From Acidobacteriota bacterium (GTDB lineage Bacteria; Acidobacteriota; Terriglobia; Terriglobales; Acidobacteriaceae): a stretch of 64,000 nucleotides of DNA. The number at the start of each line of letters is the position of its first letter. Position 1 is the stretch's first letter. A program made the position numbers and the translations under genes. The stretch lies in assembly GCA_018268755.1 (NCBI GenBank), contig JAFDVW010000011.1, positions 24,343 to 88,342 on the forward strand. Direction: 5' to 3'. Of the stretch, positions 1 through 8,692 are shown piece after piece. The notes beneath the pieces were generated by a model. That model made no database searches. It worked only from the letters and a program-made list of their open reading frames with translations, and was not told the origin of the DNA.

Positions 1-345
<345 letters not shown>

Positions 346-366
346 CTAACGCTGTTCACAGAGGGG

Positions 367-382
367 TGTGATTGAAGTCACA
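367..382. promoter_or_regulatory. CRP/FNR-type operator palindrome upstream of the PFOR gene
   Basis: The 16-mer TGTGATTGAAGTCACA has perfect TGTGA/TCACA arms around six bases. It lies 100 bp before the PFOR start, in the 191-bp gap after the acyl-CoA synthetase stop. It matches four further sites in this window and suits the recognition helix of the Crp/Fnr protein encoded at 6443-7156. Binding itself is inferred. Confidence 0.75.
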
Positions 383-409
383 TCCGGCTCCCAATTTGGG
401 AACCGGATG
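381..409 (-). terminator. Hairpin after the acyl-CoA synthetase gene
   Basis: CATCCGG (381-387) pairs with CCGGATG (403-409), with an inner TCCC/GGGA stem and an AATTT loop. It lies 50 bp beyond the stop of the acyl-CoA synthetase gene and touches the operator at 367-382. No clear T-run follows on the minus strand, so terminator function is only likely. Confidence 0.45.
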
Positions 410-458
410 CCGACACTACGACATAGGGGGGGACAAAGGTCCAGGCCGGGGCGGAAAT

Positions 459-3206
459 CTACAGGTCCATGACCGCCTCGATGGATTCGCTGCTGCCGTG
501 GCTGCGCAGTTCAAAGCCCACTCGTTTGGATAAGATCTGCATGGCAAGGTTGTCATGCAGCATCTCCGAGCGGACCCGGGTCAGCTTCTCTTCGCGGGCC
601 ACCTGCACCACCCGGCTCAGCAGCTGGAAGCCCAGGCCGCGGGCTTGAAATTCGTCGGCCACCAGGATGGCTACTTCCGCCGTGCTGCGCGACTGCACTT
701 TGTTCAGCCGTCCGACTCCGAGAATGCGGCGGGCGCCGGTCTGGGGGGTGTGGAGTTCCGCCACCAGCACGATCTCGCGCTCATAGTCACCGAAGCAGAT
801 GCGCAAGAGCCGCTCATGGGCGATGCGGCTGCTCAAGCTGAGCGAAGCAAAGTAGCGCAGATAGACGGTGCGGTCGGAAAGCGTGCGATGGAACTCTGCC
901 ATCAAGGGCTCGTCCTCCGGCCGGATGGGACGGATGGTGACCGGGGTGCCGTCCTTCAGTTGGGTGTGGGTCACATACTGCAGAGGATAGGGACGGATGG
1001 CCGGCTTGGGTACGCTCTTCTGTTTGCCCGGATCGTGCAGCACCACGCGGGCATCGAGCGCCAGCAAGCCGTTGGGGGAGGCGATCAGCGGGTTGATGTC
1101 AATTTCCGCGATGGCGGATTGTTCGATGACCAGCTGGCTGAAGCGCACCAGCAGACTCTCCAGCGCCAACAGATCGACCGCCTTGCGTCCCCGCACTCCC
1201 TTCAGGGCCTTGAAGATCTGCGTCTGCTCCATCATGCGCTGGGCCAGGGTCGTATTCAGCGGGGGCAGGGCCAGGGCCCGGTCCTTATACACTTCTACCA
1301 GCTGTCCTCCCGATCCGAACAGAATTACCGGGCCGAATTGCGGGTCCACACTGCTGCCCAGGATCAGTTCATAGCCGTCCAGTTTGATCATGGGCTGCAC
1401 CGTGACCCCGGCAAAGTGCTGCGCTCCCACTTTTTCCGCAACCGAAGTCTGGATGGCGCGATAGGCATGGCGCACCGCCTCTTCGCTGGCCAGATTCAAT
1501 TTCACTCCCCCCACATCGGTCTTGTGGGTGATGGTGTCGGAAAACAGCTTCAGCACGACCGGAAAGCCAATCTCTGTGGCCAGCCGGGCGGCTTCGTCTT
1601 CCGTCTGCGCAATGACCGTCTTGACCGTGGGGATGCCGTAGCGCGCCAACAGTTCCTTGGACTCAAATTCGTTGAGCAGGGTACGGCCGTTTTGCCGCAC
1701 TTTTTCGATCATCCCTTCCACGCCCATCTGCGTGGCATGGTTGATCTCGGGCCCTTCCGCCAGGCTGGGCGTCTCATACAAACTTTGCAGGTTGTAGGTG
1801 TAGCGCCACATATAGGTAAAGGCGCGGGCCGCGGTGTCGGGGAAGGGGAAGGTGGGAATTCCCGCGCTGTTCAAGATGGCCTCGCCTTCCGCCACGCTGG
1901 TCCCTCCCATCCAGCTGGCCAGAAGCGGTTTTCCCGAGGAGGCCGCATAGGGCTTCAGGTGTGCGGCGATCTCCGAAGGGTTGGTCATGCCTTGGGGGGC
2001 CAGCACCACCAGCAAGCCATCGCTGTTAGGGTCCTGGGCCGCCAATTCGATGGCCTGGGCATAACGTTCCGAGCTGGCGTCGCCCAGCACATCGACGGGA
2101 TTGCCATGGCTCCAGTGCGCGGGCAGGAAGGCGTCCAGTTTCGCCATGGTGGTGTCCGACAATTTGGCCAACTCTCCGTTGTTGGCCACCAGCGAGTCGG
2201 TGGCCAGCACGCCGGGGCCGCCGGCATTGGTAAGAATGGTCAAGCGTGGTCCTTTGGGGCGGGGCTGCTTGCCCAGCACCTCCGCCATGTAGAACAGGTC
2301 GGCGATGTTCTGCACCCGCAACACGCCGCAGCGCCGGAAAGCCGCATCCAGCACTTCATCGCTTCCGGTCAAGGCTCCGGTGTGGGAAGCGGCCGCTTTC
2401 GACGCGGCTTCCGACCGCCCCGCTTTGATGACCAGGATGGGTTTGGTCAGGGCCACTTCGCGGGCCGCCGAGATGAACGAGCGCGCCTCGCCCACGGACT
2501 CCATGTAAATCAGAATGCTCTTGGTGTGCGGATCGTTGCCGAAGTGGTCGATCAGGTCGCCCCAGCCTACGTCGAGCATTGAGCCGGTGGAAACGATGGC
2601 GCTGAAGCCGACGTCTTCTTTGTGGCTCCAGTCCAGGATGGCGGTCAGCAGCGCCCCGCTCTGGCTCAGAAAGGCCACATTCCCGGCCTTGGGCGCGTCC
2701 TTGGAGAAGGTGGCATTCATGCCCAGCACCGGATTCATCACCCCCAGGCAGTTGGGGCCGATCAAGCGCAGTGGACTGTTCTTCAGCTTTTCCTGGATCT
2801 GCCGCTCCAGTTCAACGCCTTCCGCCCCACGTTCCTTGAAGCCGGCGGAAATCACCACCGCCGATTTCACCTGCGCCTGGACACACTCGTCCACTAGGGC
2901 GGGAATGGTGGCGGCCGGCGTGGCCAGCACCGCCAGGTCAATGCTCTCCGGCAGATCGCGGACGCTCTTGTAAGCTTTTGCGCCCAGGACCTCAGTTTTC
3001 TGCGGGTTCACCGGATATACCCGGCCATGAAAGGCCGGGACGAGGAGGTTTTGCAGGACCGTGCGGCCCACTGTGCCCGGGCGGTCGGTGGCGCCAATGA
3101 CCGCCACCGTCTCGGGAGAAAACAGCGCATCCAATCCTTGCTTCTTGCTGGTTCTTTCCTGCATATGTTTGATTGCCTGTTCTTGTGGGCTGACGTCCGA
3201 GATCAT
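459..3206 (-). CDS. ADP-forming acyl-CoA synthetase (alpha+beta) fused to GNAT acetyltransferase
   Basis: This 915-residue protein has, in order, a CoA-binding Rossmann domain (about 25-125), succinyl-CoA-ligase-like domains (about 150-480), an ATP-grasp domain (about 500-720) and a C-terminal GNAT domain (about 750-915, with acetyl-CoA loop [10 protein letters not shown]). The layout matches Pat/PatZ protein lysine acetyltransferases and ADP-forming acetyl-CoA synthetases. The phosphohistidine motif SHTGAL is intact (His275), and a second conserved His (about 561, in THKTDVGGV) is present in the ATP-grasp part. Ligase activity (acyl-CoA + ADP + Pi to acid + ATP) is therefore plausible, unlike in Pat enzymes whose ligase half is inactive. 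The ATG at 3206 has a GGAG site. It lies 82 bp after the universal stress protein gene and is probably co-transcribed with it. Confidence 0.9.
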   Translation of the reverse strand: MISDVSPQEQAIKHMQERTSKKQGLDALFSPETVAVIGATDRPGTVGRTVLQNLLVPAFHGRVYPVNPQKTEVLGAKAYKSVRDLPESIDLAVLATPAATIPALVDECVQAQVKSAVVISAGFKERGAEGVELERQIQEKLKNSPLRLIGPNCLGVMNPVLGMNATFSKDAPKAGNVAFLSQSGALLTAILDWSHKEDVGFSAIVSTGSMLDVGWGDLIDHFGNDPHTKSILIYMESVGEARSFISAAREVALTKPILVIKAGRSEAASKAAASHTGALTGSDEVLDAAFRRCGVLRVQNIADLFYMAEVLGKQPRPKGPRLTILTNAGGPGVLATDSLVANNGELAKLSDTTMAKLDAFLPAHWSHGNPVDVLGDASSERYAQAIELAAQDPNSDGLLVVLAPQGMTNPSEIAAHLKPYAASSGKPLLASWMGGTSVAEGEAILNSAGIPTFPFPDTAARAFTYMWRYTYNLQSLYETPSLAEGPEINHATQMGVEGMIEKVRQNGRTLLNEFESKELLARYGIPTVKTVIAQTEDEAARLATEIGFPVVLKLFSDTITHKTDVGGVKLNLASEEAVRHAYRAIQTSVAEKVGAQHFAGVTVQPMIKLDGYELILGSSVDPQFGPVILFGSGGQLVEVYKDRALALPPLNTTLAQRMMEQTQIFKALKGVRGRKAVDLLALESLLVRFSQLVIEQSAIAEIDINPLIASPNGLLALDARVVLHDPGKQKSVPKPAIRPYPLQYVTHTQLKDGTPVTIRPIRPEDEPLMAEFHRTLSDRTVYLRYFASLSLSSRIAHERLLRICFGDYEREIVLVAELHTPQTGARRILGVGRLNKVQSRSTAEVAILVADEFQARGLGFQLLSRVVQVAREEKLTRVRSEMLHDNLAMQILSKRVGFELRSHGSSESIEAVMDL

Positions 3207-3288
3207 AATAAGGCTCCAGTCGTGGTCTTGGCGCTAGACTTCATCGGCATTTTGCTTTTCCCCATTGCCGAAAGGGGAATTCCATGCT

Positions 3289-4179
3289 TCATCCGCGAAT
3301 CGTCAATACCGGACAACTGGCATGGGAAACGATCAGTTGTGCTTTGCTGTAGCCAAAATGGGTGGCCATGGAGGAGACGCTGGGCAAGGCCCGCACCCCT
3401 ACCACGATCAGGTCCGCCTGGTGCTCGGCGGCGACCTTCAGAATCTGCTTGTCGGTGGCCCCGAATTCCACCACGAAATCAGGCTGGAACCACATCTCCT
3501 GATCGGCCGGCACCAGCTCCCGCAAGCGACGAATGGAAAACTCCGCGTTGGAGTCGAAGTCCACCGTCCCGCCCTGCGCCTGCTCCAGCACATGCATCAG
3601 GGTGAGCCGGGATTGGTGTTCCTGGGCCAGGGAAATGGCGTAGGGCACCGCTACCAGCGACTCGTCGCTGAAGTCGGTGGCCAGGAGAATGCGGTTGAAT
3701 TCGGCGACCGGCTTATCGCTGCGCGGAACCTGCGGGCCCACGGTCAAGACGGGGCAGGAGGACTGGCGAAACAGCTTCTCCGCGACCGACCCCAGCAGAA
3801 GTTTGGACAGTCCCGTGCGCCCATGCGTGCCCAGCACCAGTAAATCAATCTGATGATCACGAATCAGCCGGAACAGTACGTCCGCGATGTCGCCCACCGG
3901 GCTCATGACCTGGTGGGGCACTCCGCGCAGCTGGGCCTCCAGTTGGGCCACCACTTCCTGTTGTTCCAGTTCCGTCTGTTCCCGGAGCGCCGGCCAGCTT
4001 TCCGGCGAGGCGAAGAGGTAGGCGTCCGGCGATAACACGTGCGCAGCATAAAGTTTGGCGTCGTATTGATGCGCGATGGCCAAGGCATAGGGCAACGCCG
4101 CATTGGAGTTGGGAGAAAAGTCGGTGGCAAACAGAACACGGTTCATTAGGATTCGTTTGCTGGCCTCGACGATCTTCAT
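3289..4179 (-). CDS. Tandem universal stress protein (two UspA domains)
   Basis: The protein has 296 residues from the ATG at 4179, which follows a strong GGAGGTGTCTC site; longer upstream starts lack one. Two UspA domains lie in tandem (about 11-155 and 165-296). The first carries the ATP-binding pattern G-x2-G-x9-G-S in GTHGRTGLSKLLLGS. The second has a degenerate version (GVRALPSVSSM...FGYSKAQ) and may not bind nucleotide. Universal stress proteins of this kind are usually cytoplasmic and rise under oxygen limitation or energy stress. A CRP/FNR-like palindrome lies 73 bp upstream, and the acyl-CoA synthetase gene follows downstream, so it probably belongs to the anaerobic regulon. The exact biochemical role is unknown. 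Confidence 0.92.
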   Translation of the reverse strand: MKIVEASKRILMNRVLFATDFSPNSNAALPYALAIAHQYDAKLYAAHVLSPDAYLFASPESWPALREQTELEQQEVVAQLEAQLRGVPHQVMSPVGDIADVLFRLIRDHQIDLLVLGTHGRTGLSKLLLGSVAEKLFRQSSCPVLTVGPQVPRSDKPVAEFNRILLATDFSDESLVAVPYAISLAQEHQSRLTLMHVLEQAQGGTVDFDSNAEFSIRRLRELVPADQEMWFQPDFVVEFGATDKQILKVAAEHQADLIVVGVRALPSVSSMATHFGYSKAQLIVSHASCPVLTIRG

Positions 4180-4251
4180 GAGACACCTCCCACGTGGCTT
4201 CAATGTCCCATTTTCCCGGGGGCTGCGCCTATGCGCGCCATCATCGCTCGG

Positions 4252-4267
4252 TGTGATCGCGGTCACA
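4252..4267. promoter_or_regulatory. CRP/FNR-type operator palindrome upstream of the universal stress gene
   Basis: TGTGATCGCGGTCACA has perfect TGTGA/TCACA arms and lies 73 bp before the start codon at 4179. The distance suits an activator site near -41.5 of a promoter with a short leader. It shares arms with the sites at 367, 6390, 14527 and 15426. Confidence 0.75.
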
Positions 4268-4279
4268 AACAGGCAAAGA

Positions 4280-4313
4280 CCCAGCCCGCGCAAGCTATTC
4301 CGCTTGCGCTGGG
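4280..4313 (-). terminator. Hairpin after the small heat-shock gene
   Basis: A GC-rich stem (CCCAGC...GCGCAAGC paired with GCTTGCGC...TGGG) around a six-base loop lies 39 bp beyond the heat-shock gene stop. On the minus strand it is followed by TCTTTGCC, so the T-run is weak. It separates the heat-shock gene from the universal stress promoter. Confidence 0.5.
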
Positions 4314-4351
4314 CCGGGCCGCTTCCCTAGCACTTCGGTTTTTTTCGCGGT

Positions 4352-4867
4352 CTAGGCAGCGTGCGACAGCACCAGCTTTTGGCCGGGCTCCGCCACCTTG
4401 CTCAAGACGATCTCCACCACCCCATCCGCCAGCCAGGCGCGTACATGTTTGCGGTCCACGGCAGTGGAAAGGTCCACCACCCGGAAGGCGGGCAACGCCG
4501 CTTCCAGAGGTTCTCTACTGCTGCGGCTAGAGGCTGCCTGCTCTCCCGGTTGGGCATGGATGTAGAACCGCCCCTCCTCCACACCCAAAGCGATGTCTTT
4601 GGGGAGGAATCCGGGAACTTCCGCGCGGATGGTGATCTCTACGGCGGTCTCCGAGACCTCTACCGGGATTGGTTTCAACACTTCGCGCTCCGCCTGCAGC
4701 CAGTCGTGGATGTCATGACCATGGGTACAGCCGGAGGCGCAAAAGAATTCGTAGGCCCTTTCCGCAATCTTCTGGTGGACTTCCTGCGCCATCTTGCACA
4801 CCGGGTCCCCAGCCAGGATTTCGGCGACGGGGAGGCCCTTTTTTGGGGGAATTGGAACGGACTTCAT
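4352..4867 (-). CDS. DUF2934 + HSP20/alpha-crystallin small heat-shock protein
   Basis: The protein has 171 residues from the ATG at 4867, behind GGAAGGAG; a GTG six codons earlier lacks a good site. Residues about 30-60 (IAERAYEFFCASGCTHGHD...DWLQAE) match DUF2934, a short helical module common in Acidobacteriota and Proteobacteria. Residues about 70-165 form an HSP20/alpha-crystallin beta-sandwich (EITIRAEVPGFLPKDI, then VDRKHVRAWLADGVVEIVL). Small heat-shock proteins hold unfolding proteins in a refoldable state without ATP. The usual IxI/V tail motif is not evident. It lies downstream of the OsmC-like gene on the same strand, with a hairpin between, so it is probably transcribed separately. 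Confidence 0.85.
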   Translation of the reverse strand: MKSVPIPPKKGLPVAEILAGDPVCKMAQEVHQKIAERAYEFFCASGCTHGHDIHDWLQAEREVLKPIPVEVSETAVEITIRAEVPGFLPKDIALGVEEGRFYIHAQPGEQAASSRSSREPLEAALPAFRVVDLSTAVDRKHVRAWLADGVVEIVLSKVAEPGQKLVLSHAA

Positions 4868-4915
4868 GGCGAGTGCTCCTTCCACTTTCCTGGCCGGGGA
4901 CCGGAAAGCGAAAAT

Positions 4916-4947
4916 GAGGAAGACCTGCCATGCGGCAAGTCTTCCTC
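4916..4947 (-). terminator. Hairpin between the OsmC-like and heat-shock genes
   Basis: GAGGAAGAC (4916-4924) pairs with GTCTTCCTC (4939-4947), with an inner TGCC/GGCA stem and an ATGC loop. It starts 4 bp after the OsmC-like stop and is followed by ATTTTC on the minus strand. This is consistent with an intrinsic terminator having a short T-run. Confidence 0.6.
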
Positions 4948-4951
4948 GCAG

Positions 4952-5404
4952 TTAGCAGACGGACGTTACCGACGGGAGGGTTACAGAGGTTTCAAAGGTT
5001 TGCGGCACGGCCAAGGCGCGGGACACCAGGCATGCTGCCTTGGCTTTTTGCAGCAATTTCAGGCCACGTTCCTGCTCCTCCGCGCGCGAGATCAGCAGGT
5101 GGACCCGAATCACGATTTCGGAAAAGCCGTATTCCGCCCCCTTCCGTTCCACCGCGCCCGTCACTTCGGTTTGCAGGTCGGTGTATTCGAAGGACGAGCG
5201 TTCCGCCAGCGTGCGGAACGTAGTGGTATAGCAGCTGGCCAGCGAGCACAACAGAAGGTCTTCCGGGGTCCAGCGGCCTTCATAACCTCCGAACGCCACC
5301 GGGGCGGTGAAGTGGATGGCATTCGGCGCGGTATCGGATTTGGCCAGTCCGGCCCGGCCGGAGGCCCACCATGCCACTACGCGAAATTGATGTCCTGTTT
5401 CCAT
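4952..5404 (-). CDS. OsmC/Ohr-family peroxide-detoxifying protein
   Basis: The protein has 150 residues, the usual OsmC length. The first conserved cysteine lies in LLLCSLASCYTTTF (Cys58, with an extra Cys53) and the second at Cys125 in ACLVSRAL, giving the thiol pair that reduces organic hydroperoxides. The family acts as cytoplasmic dimers using lipoylated or small-thiol reductants. The gene follows tonB by 46 bp on the same strand and may share its transcript. A hairpin ends the unit at 4916-4947. The sequence does not separate the OsmC and Ohr subfamilies, so no symbol is given. Confidence 0.85.
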   Translation of the reverse strand: METGHQFRVVAWWASGRAGLAKSDTAPNAIHFTAPVAFGGYEGRWTPEDLLLCSLASCYTTTFRTLAERSSFEYTDLQTEVTGAVERKGAEYGFSEIVIRVHLLISRAEEQERGLKLLQKAKAACLVSRALAVPQTFETSVTLPSVTSVC

Positions 5405-5450
5405 AACAATCTCCCACCTGCATCGTCGTTCTCCACCGGGAACATGAGTT

Positions 5451-6296
5451 TCAGTTGGACAGCTGGAATGTCACCGTAACCGTGGTTTCCACTTCCAGGG
5501 GCTCGCCATTGAGCAGGAAGGGACGGTACTGCCACTGTTTTACGGCGGCGATGGCGGCCGGCACCAACATGGGGTGGCCGGACACGGCTTCCAGGTTCTG
5601 GATTTCTCCGGTCTTCGAGATGACGGCGCTCAGCACCACGATCCCCTGAATGCGCGCGGCAGCCGCGATCTTCGGATAAATCGGCTCTACCTTGCGTACC
5701 AGCAGGCCCTTGGTGACACCCTGAGACACCCGGATGCGTTTGGGAACGGAGGCGGCCAGTTTCGGGACCATGGCGGTGTTGTTGGTGGAACTGATGATTC
5801 CACCAATGACGCCTCCCAGCTGTCCGCCGGGGATGCCGCCCGGCACTCCTCCGATCACGCCACCCGTGGAGAGACCCTGCGGCGGCGCTTCTTCTTCCTT
5901 GATCATCTGCACCTTCTCCGGAATCCGGCTGGGAGTGCGCAGCTGACCATTGGAAAAGTCGCTCTCAATCCGCCGCACCACCTGGACCGCAGCGGCGGCC
6001 GCCGGGGGCGGGGGTGGCGGAGGTGGCGGGGGGGCCACCAGGAAGGTCAGCAATTGCTGCTTGGGGAGGGCTTCCGTGAACATCAAGGGGATGATCAACA
6101 TGATGCCCAGTAAGAGACACTGCAACACCACTGAAGAAAACGTTGCCAACCCGCGGCGGCGCTTTTCCTTACCGTCGACTTCCAACAGGATGTCCCTGAA
6201 AAAAGTCGGTTGCAGCGCCGGGATGGGCGACGGCACACTGTCCGTCTTGCCCTGATTTTTTACTTCCGGTGCGTGCAGTTCCGTAACTCCGCTCAT
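5451..6296 (-). CDS. tonB: Energy transducer TonB
   Basis: The protein has 281 residues from the ATG at 6296 behind AGGGGGGCC. A cytoplasmic N-terminus precedes one membrane segment (about 48-72). A periplasmic linker follows with ten consecutive prolines, then alanines and a Gly-rich repeat region (GGVIGGVPGGIPGGQLGG). The C-terminal TonB domain (about 195-281) includes VEPIYPKIAAAARIQGIVVL and VKQWQYRPFLLNGEP. TonB couples the proton gradient to outer-membrane receptors, two of which are encoded later in this window. The gene is divergent from the Crp/Fnr regulator, and a CRP/FNR-like palindrome lies in the shared promoter region 94 bp from its start. OsmC-like and heat-shock genes follow. 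Confidence 0.9.
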   Translation of the reverse strand: MSGVTELHAPEVKNQGKTDSVPSPIPALQPTFFRDILLEVDGKEKRRRGLATFSSVVLQCLLLGIMLIIPLMFTEALPKQQLLTFLVAPPPPPPPPPPAAAAAVQVVRRIESDFSNGQLRTPSRIPEKVQMIKEEEAPPQGLSTGGVIGGVPGGIPGGQLGGVIGGIISSTNNTAMVPKLAASVPKRIRVSQGVTKGLLVRKVEPIYPKIAAAARIQGIVVLSAVISKTGEIQNLEAVSGHPMLVPAAIAAVKQWQYRPFLLNGEPLEVETTVTVTFQLSN

Positions 6297-6389
6297 AGGC
6301 CCCCCTTCAAGTCTTACCAACCATGCCTTGCAACGTCTTCATTTTCGTAGGATTGTCCGGGGGGTACCGTGCCGGAGCGCACGGCTTTT

Positions 6390-6405
6390 CGTGATTGAAA
6401 TCACA
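6390..6405. promoter_or_regulatory. CRP/FNR-type operator between tonB and the regulator gene
   Basis: CGTGATTGAAATCACA keeps GTGA/TCAC arms at the same spacing as the four other sites. It lies 37 bp before the regulator ATG (6443) and 94 bp before tonB. It overlaps the likely -35 of the regulator promoter, which suggests negative autoregulation. Confidence 0.7.
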
Positions 6406-6421
6406 GGGAAAATGCTACAAT
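6395..6421 (+). promoter_or_regulatory. Putative promoter of the Crp/Fnr gene
   Basis: TTGAAA (6395-6400) and TACAAT (6416-6421) are separated by 15 bp, slightly short for sigma-70. The -35 lies inside the operator palindrome, so bound regulator would block RNA polymerase. Confidence 0.4.
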
Positions 6422-6442
6422 GACAACAAGAGGCAGGGGAAA

Positions 6443-7156
6443 ATGCGCGCTCCTTATGGCCTGAACATTATTGATAATTGTGTGACCTGTCCCGTACGGG
6501 AAGAACATCTCTTTTGTAATCTGCCATCCTCCACGCTGCAGCGGCTCAACGAAATCAAGTCCACCGCCATCTATCCCAAATCGGCCATGCTCTTCATCGA
6601 AGGGCAGCAGCCGCGCGGGGTCTTTGTCTTATGCGGCGGCAAGGTCAAGCTTTCCACCTCTTCCAAGGAAGGCAAAACCATCATCACTAAAATCGCCGAG
6701 CCGGGCGATGTGCTGGGTCTCAACGCCACCATTTCCAACCGGCCTTATGAGGTCACGGCGGAAATGTTCGAGCCGGGCCAGGCCAACTTTATCGCCCGCG
6801 ATGCCTTTCTGCAGTTCTTGCGGGATCACGGCGAAGTGGCGGTGCGGGTGGCCGAGCAGCTCAGCCGCAATTACTACACCGCGTATGAGGAGATCCGCAC
6901 CTTAGGTTTGACCAGCTCGCCGGCCGAGAAATTCGCCAAGCTTTTGCTCTCCTGGTCTTCTGAGCCCGCCAACAACGGCGGCGCGCAGCTGCGCCTGACC
7001 CTGACCCATGAAGAGATCGCCGAGATGATCGGCACCACGCGTGAGACGGTGAGCCGCCTGTTCTCTGATTTCAAGAAGAAGCAGCTGCTGCAGGTCAAAG
7101 GCGCCACCTTGACCATCCGCAATAAAGCCGCCCTGGAACGCTTGTTGCAGTCCTGA
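6443..7156 (+). CDS. Crp/Fnr-family transcriptional regulator
   Basis: The protein has 237 residues from the ATG at 6443 behind AGGGGAAA; a TTG 16 codons earlier lies inside the operator and is less likely. An N-terminal stretch with Cys13, Cys16 and Cys25 is followed by a cyclic-nucleotide-binding-like beta-roll with Cys64, a dimer helix (about 125-150) and a winged helix (EEIAEMIGTTRETVSRLFSDF). The cysteine spacing (C-x2-C-x8-C) resembles, but does not equal, that of the Fe-S regulator FNR. The Arg-Ser cAMP contacts of CRP are missing. The recognition helix RETVSR has the Arg-Glu-Arg positions with which CRP reads TGTGA. It probably senses oxygen or redox state and controls the five palindromes listed here. 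It converges on the cytochrome operon. Confidence 0.9.
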   Translation: MRAPYGLNIIDNCVTCPVREEHLFCNLPSSTLQRLNEIKSTAIYPKSAMLFIEGQQPRGVFVLCGGKVKLSTSSKEGKTIITKIAEPGDVLGLNATISNRPYEVTAEMFEPGQANFIARDAFLQFLRDHGEVAVRVAEQLSRNYYTAYEEIRTLGLTSSPAEKFAKLLLSWSSEPANNGGAQLRLTLTHEEIAEMIGTTRETVSRLFSDFKKKQLLQVKGATLTIRNKAALERLLQS

Positions 7157-7162
7157 AGTCCC

Positions 7163-8692
7163 TTACGGACCGTTACCGCCGCTGTGGCAATCGCTGCAAT
7201 TCACCTGGGTCATGTCGCCCAGGTCCACCGGGTGCTGAAAGTTGATTTTCGGCGCCGCCGCCACGCTTACCCCGCCTTCTTCCTGCCCCATAAGGGTGTG
7301 GCAGATGTTGCACTCCTTGCTGATCACCTTGCCCTGCGCGCTCACATGCTGCCCATCGTGGCAGCGGAAGCAGCCATTGAAGTAGAAATGTCCCAGGTTG
7401 TTGGGGTGGGTCTGCCAGTTCAGCTTCATTTCCGGGAAGGTGGTGCGGCGGAAAATCTGCTGGACCTCCTCCACTGCGTTGCGGATTTCCAGCTGCTTGC
7501 TTTTCGCGATCTCCGGATACTTGCTCTCGTAGAAGGCCGGGATCGATTCCGCGATCTTCTGTACCGCGCCCTCCGTCGTCTGGTAGTCGCCGGTCAGGGC
7601 GGTGACCGCCTGTTGCTTGATAAAGGGCAGGGAAGCGTCCAACCGGCGCGCCAGCAAGGACTGGTCCACCGCCAGGTCGGGAGGAATATAAATGTGCGTG
7701 GGGCGGTTGTGGCAGTCCACGCAATCCATGCGCCGCCGCGCTTGTTTGACGACCTGCTCCTTGTTCAGGTTGGGGTCCTGGGAAAAATATTCCGTGACCC
7801 GGCCCTGCATGTCTTTGACGTAAATGTAAGGGATGACCTGGCGCTTCTCATCGGTCGCCACATAGTCAATCTCGTTGGCGATGTTCATGTGCCAGTGAAT
7901 GCCTTCCGGCGCGCCGGTCGCCGGGTCGCCTCCGCCCGTCTTGATCAGCATGCGAATTTGGCGGGGCGTGTTCTTCTCGTCGCTGGAGTAATGCGTGAAA
8001 ACCTTCAGCTGGGCGCCGTAGAACTTCTTGGGCCAGTGGCACTGCTCGCAGGTGTCTTGCGCGGGGCGCAGATTGTGCACCGGTGTGGGAATGGGACGGG
8101 GAAAGGTGTTGAAGGCCGCCGCAAATACCTGCCGCGCCCCCGACAGCTTGGATTTCACATACCACGAGGCCCCTGACCCCACGTGACACTCCACGCAGGT
8201 GACCCGGGCATGCGGGGAGAGCTGATAAGCGGTGTACTCGGGATGCATCACGGTGTGGCAGGTCTGCCCGCAGAACTGCACCGACTCGGTGTACTCGAAG
8301 GCCTTATAGCTGCCCGCCGCGCTGAGGGTGACAAACACAATCAAAAATCCCACAAAGGAAATGACCGCGCTGCGCTGCCCGGGATCGTTCAGATCGATCC
8401 GCGGATAGGGCATGCTTTCTTCCGGGCCGCCCGCCACTAATTTCTTTCTTTGCCGCCACGCCCCGAAAGCAATCAGCGCCAGCCCGCACACCAGAAATCC
8501 AGGCGCGATCATGTAGGCCAGGATGCCGATATAAGGACTGGACCGCTCCGCGATCAGGTCAATCAAAAAGAACAGGAAAATATTGGCGATGCTGACCACC
8601 GCCAGCGCCGTGCCCGCCATGCTGATGGGATTGCGTAGCAATCGACGCAGGCGTTGGCTCACCGGTTCGGGTTTCTCGGCTTCCGCACTCAT
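7163..8692 (-). CDS. Seven-haem NapC/NirT-type inner-membrane cytochrome (ImcH-like)
   Basis: The protein has 509 residues with three N-terminal membrane segments (about 24-46, 55-79, 107-126) and a periplasmic part. The haem motifs are one CX3CH (CGQTCH, residues 141-146) followed by six CXXCH (CVECH, CEQCH, CVDCH, CFRCH, CNICH, CSDCH). Length, topology and seven haems resemble Geobacter ImcH, a quinol oxidase that feeds extracellular electron transfer at high redox potential. That comparison is from general family knowledge, not an alignment. Its ATG overlaps the stop of the preceding gene (ATGA), so the two are translationally coupled. It is the last gene of the five-gene operon and ends 6 bp from the convergent regulator gene. 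Confidence 0.85.
   Translation of the reverse strand: MSAEAEKPEPVSQRLRRLLRNPISMAGTALAVVSIANIFLFFLIDLIAERSSPYIGILAYMIAPGFLVCGLALIAFGAWRQRKKLVAGGPEESMPYPRIDLNDPGQRSAVISFVGFLIVFVTLSAAGSYKAFEYTESVQFCGQTCHTVMHPEYTAYQLSPHARVTCVECHVGSGASWYVKSKLSGARQVFAAAFNTFPRPIPTPVHNLRPAQDTCEQCHWPKKFYGAQLKVFTHYSSDEKNTPRQIRMLIKTGGGDPATGAPEGIHWHMNIANEIDYVATDEKRQVIPYIYVKDMQGRVTEYFSQDPNLNKEQVVKQARRRMDCVDCHNRPTHIYIPPDLAVDQSLLARRLDASLPFIKQQAVTALTGDYQTTEGAVQKIAESIPAFYESKYPEIAKSKQLEIRNAVEEVQQIFRRTTFPEMKLNWQTHPNNLGHFYFNGCFRCHDGQHVSAQGKVISKECNICHTLMGQEEGGVSVAAAPKINFQHPVDLGDMTQVNCSDCHSGGNGP

Noticed and set aside
555-2582. A 675-codon open frame antisense to the acyl-CoA synthetase gene
   Set aside because: It is rich in Gln, His, Gly and Arg with no domain, and the opposite strand encodes a well-recognised enzyme over the same bases. 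GC-rich codon use keeps the antisense frame open.
5990-6040. GC-rich run resembling a simple repeat
   Set aside because: It is the coding sequence of the proline and alanine run in TonB, not an independent repeat.
6443-7156. Regulator as a true cAMP receptor protein
   Set aside because: The Arg-Ser pair that holds cAMP in CRP is missing, while N-terminal cysteines suggest a redox sensor.
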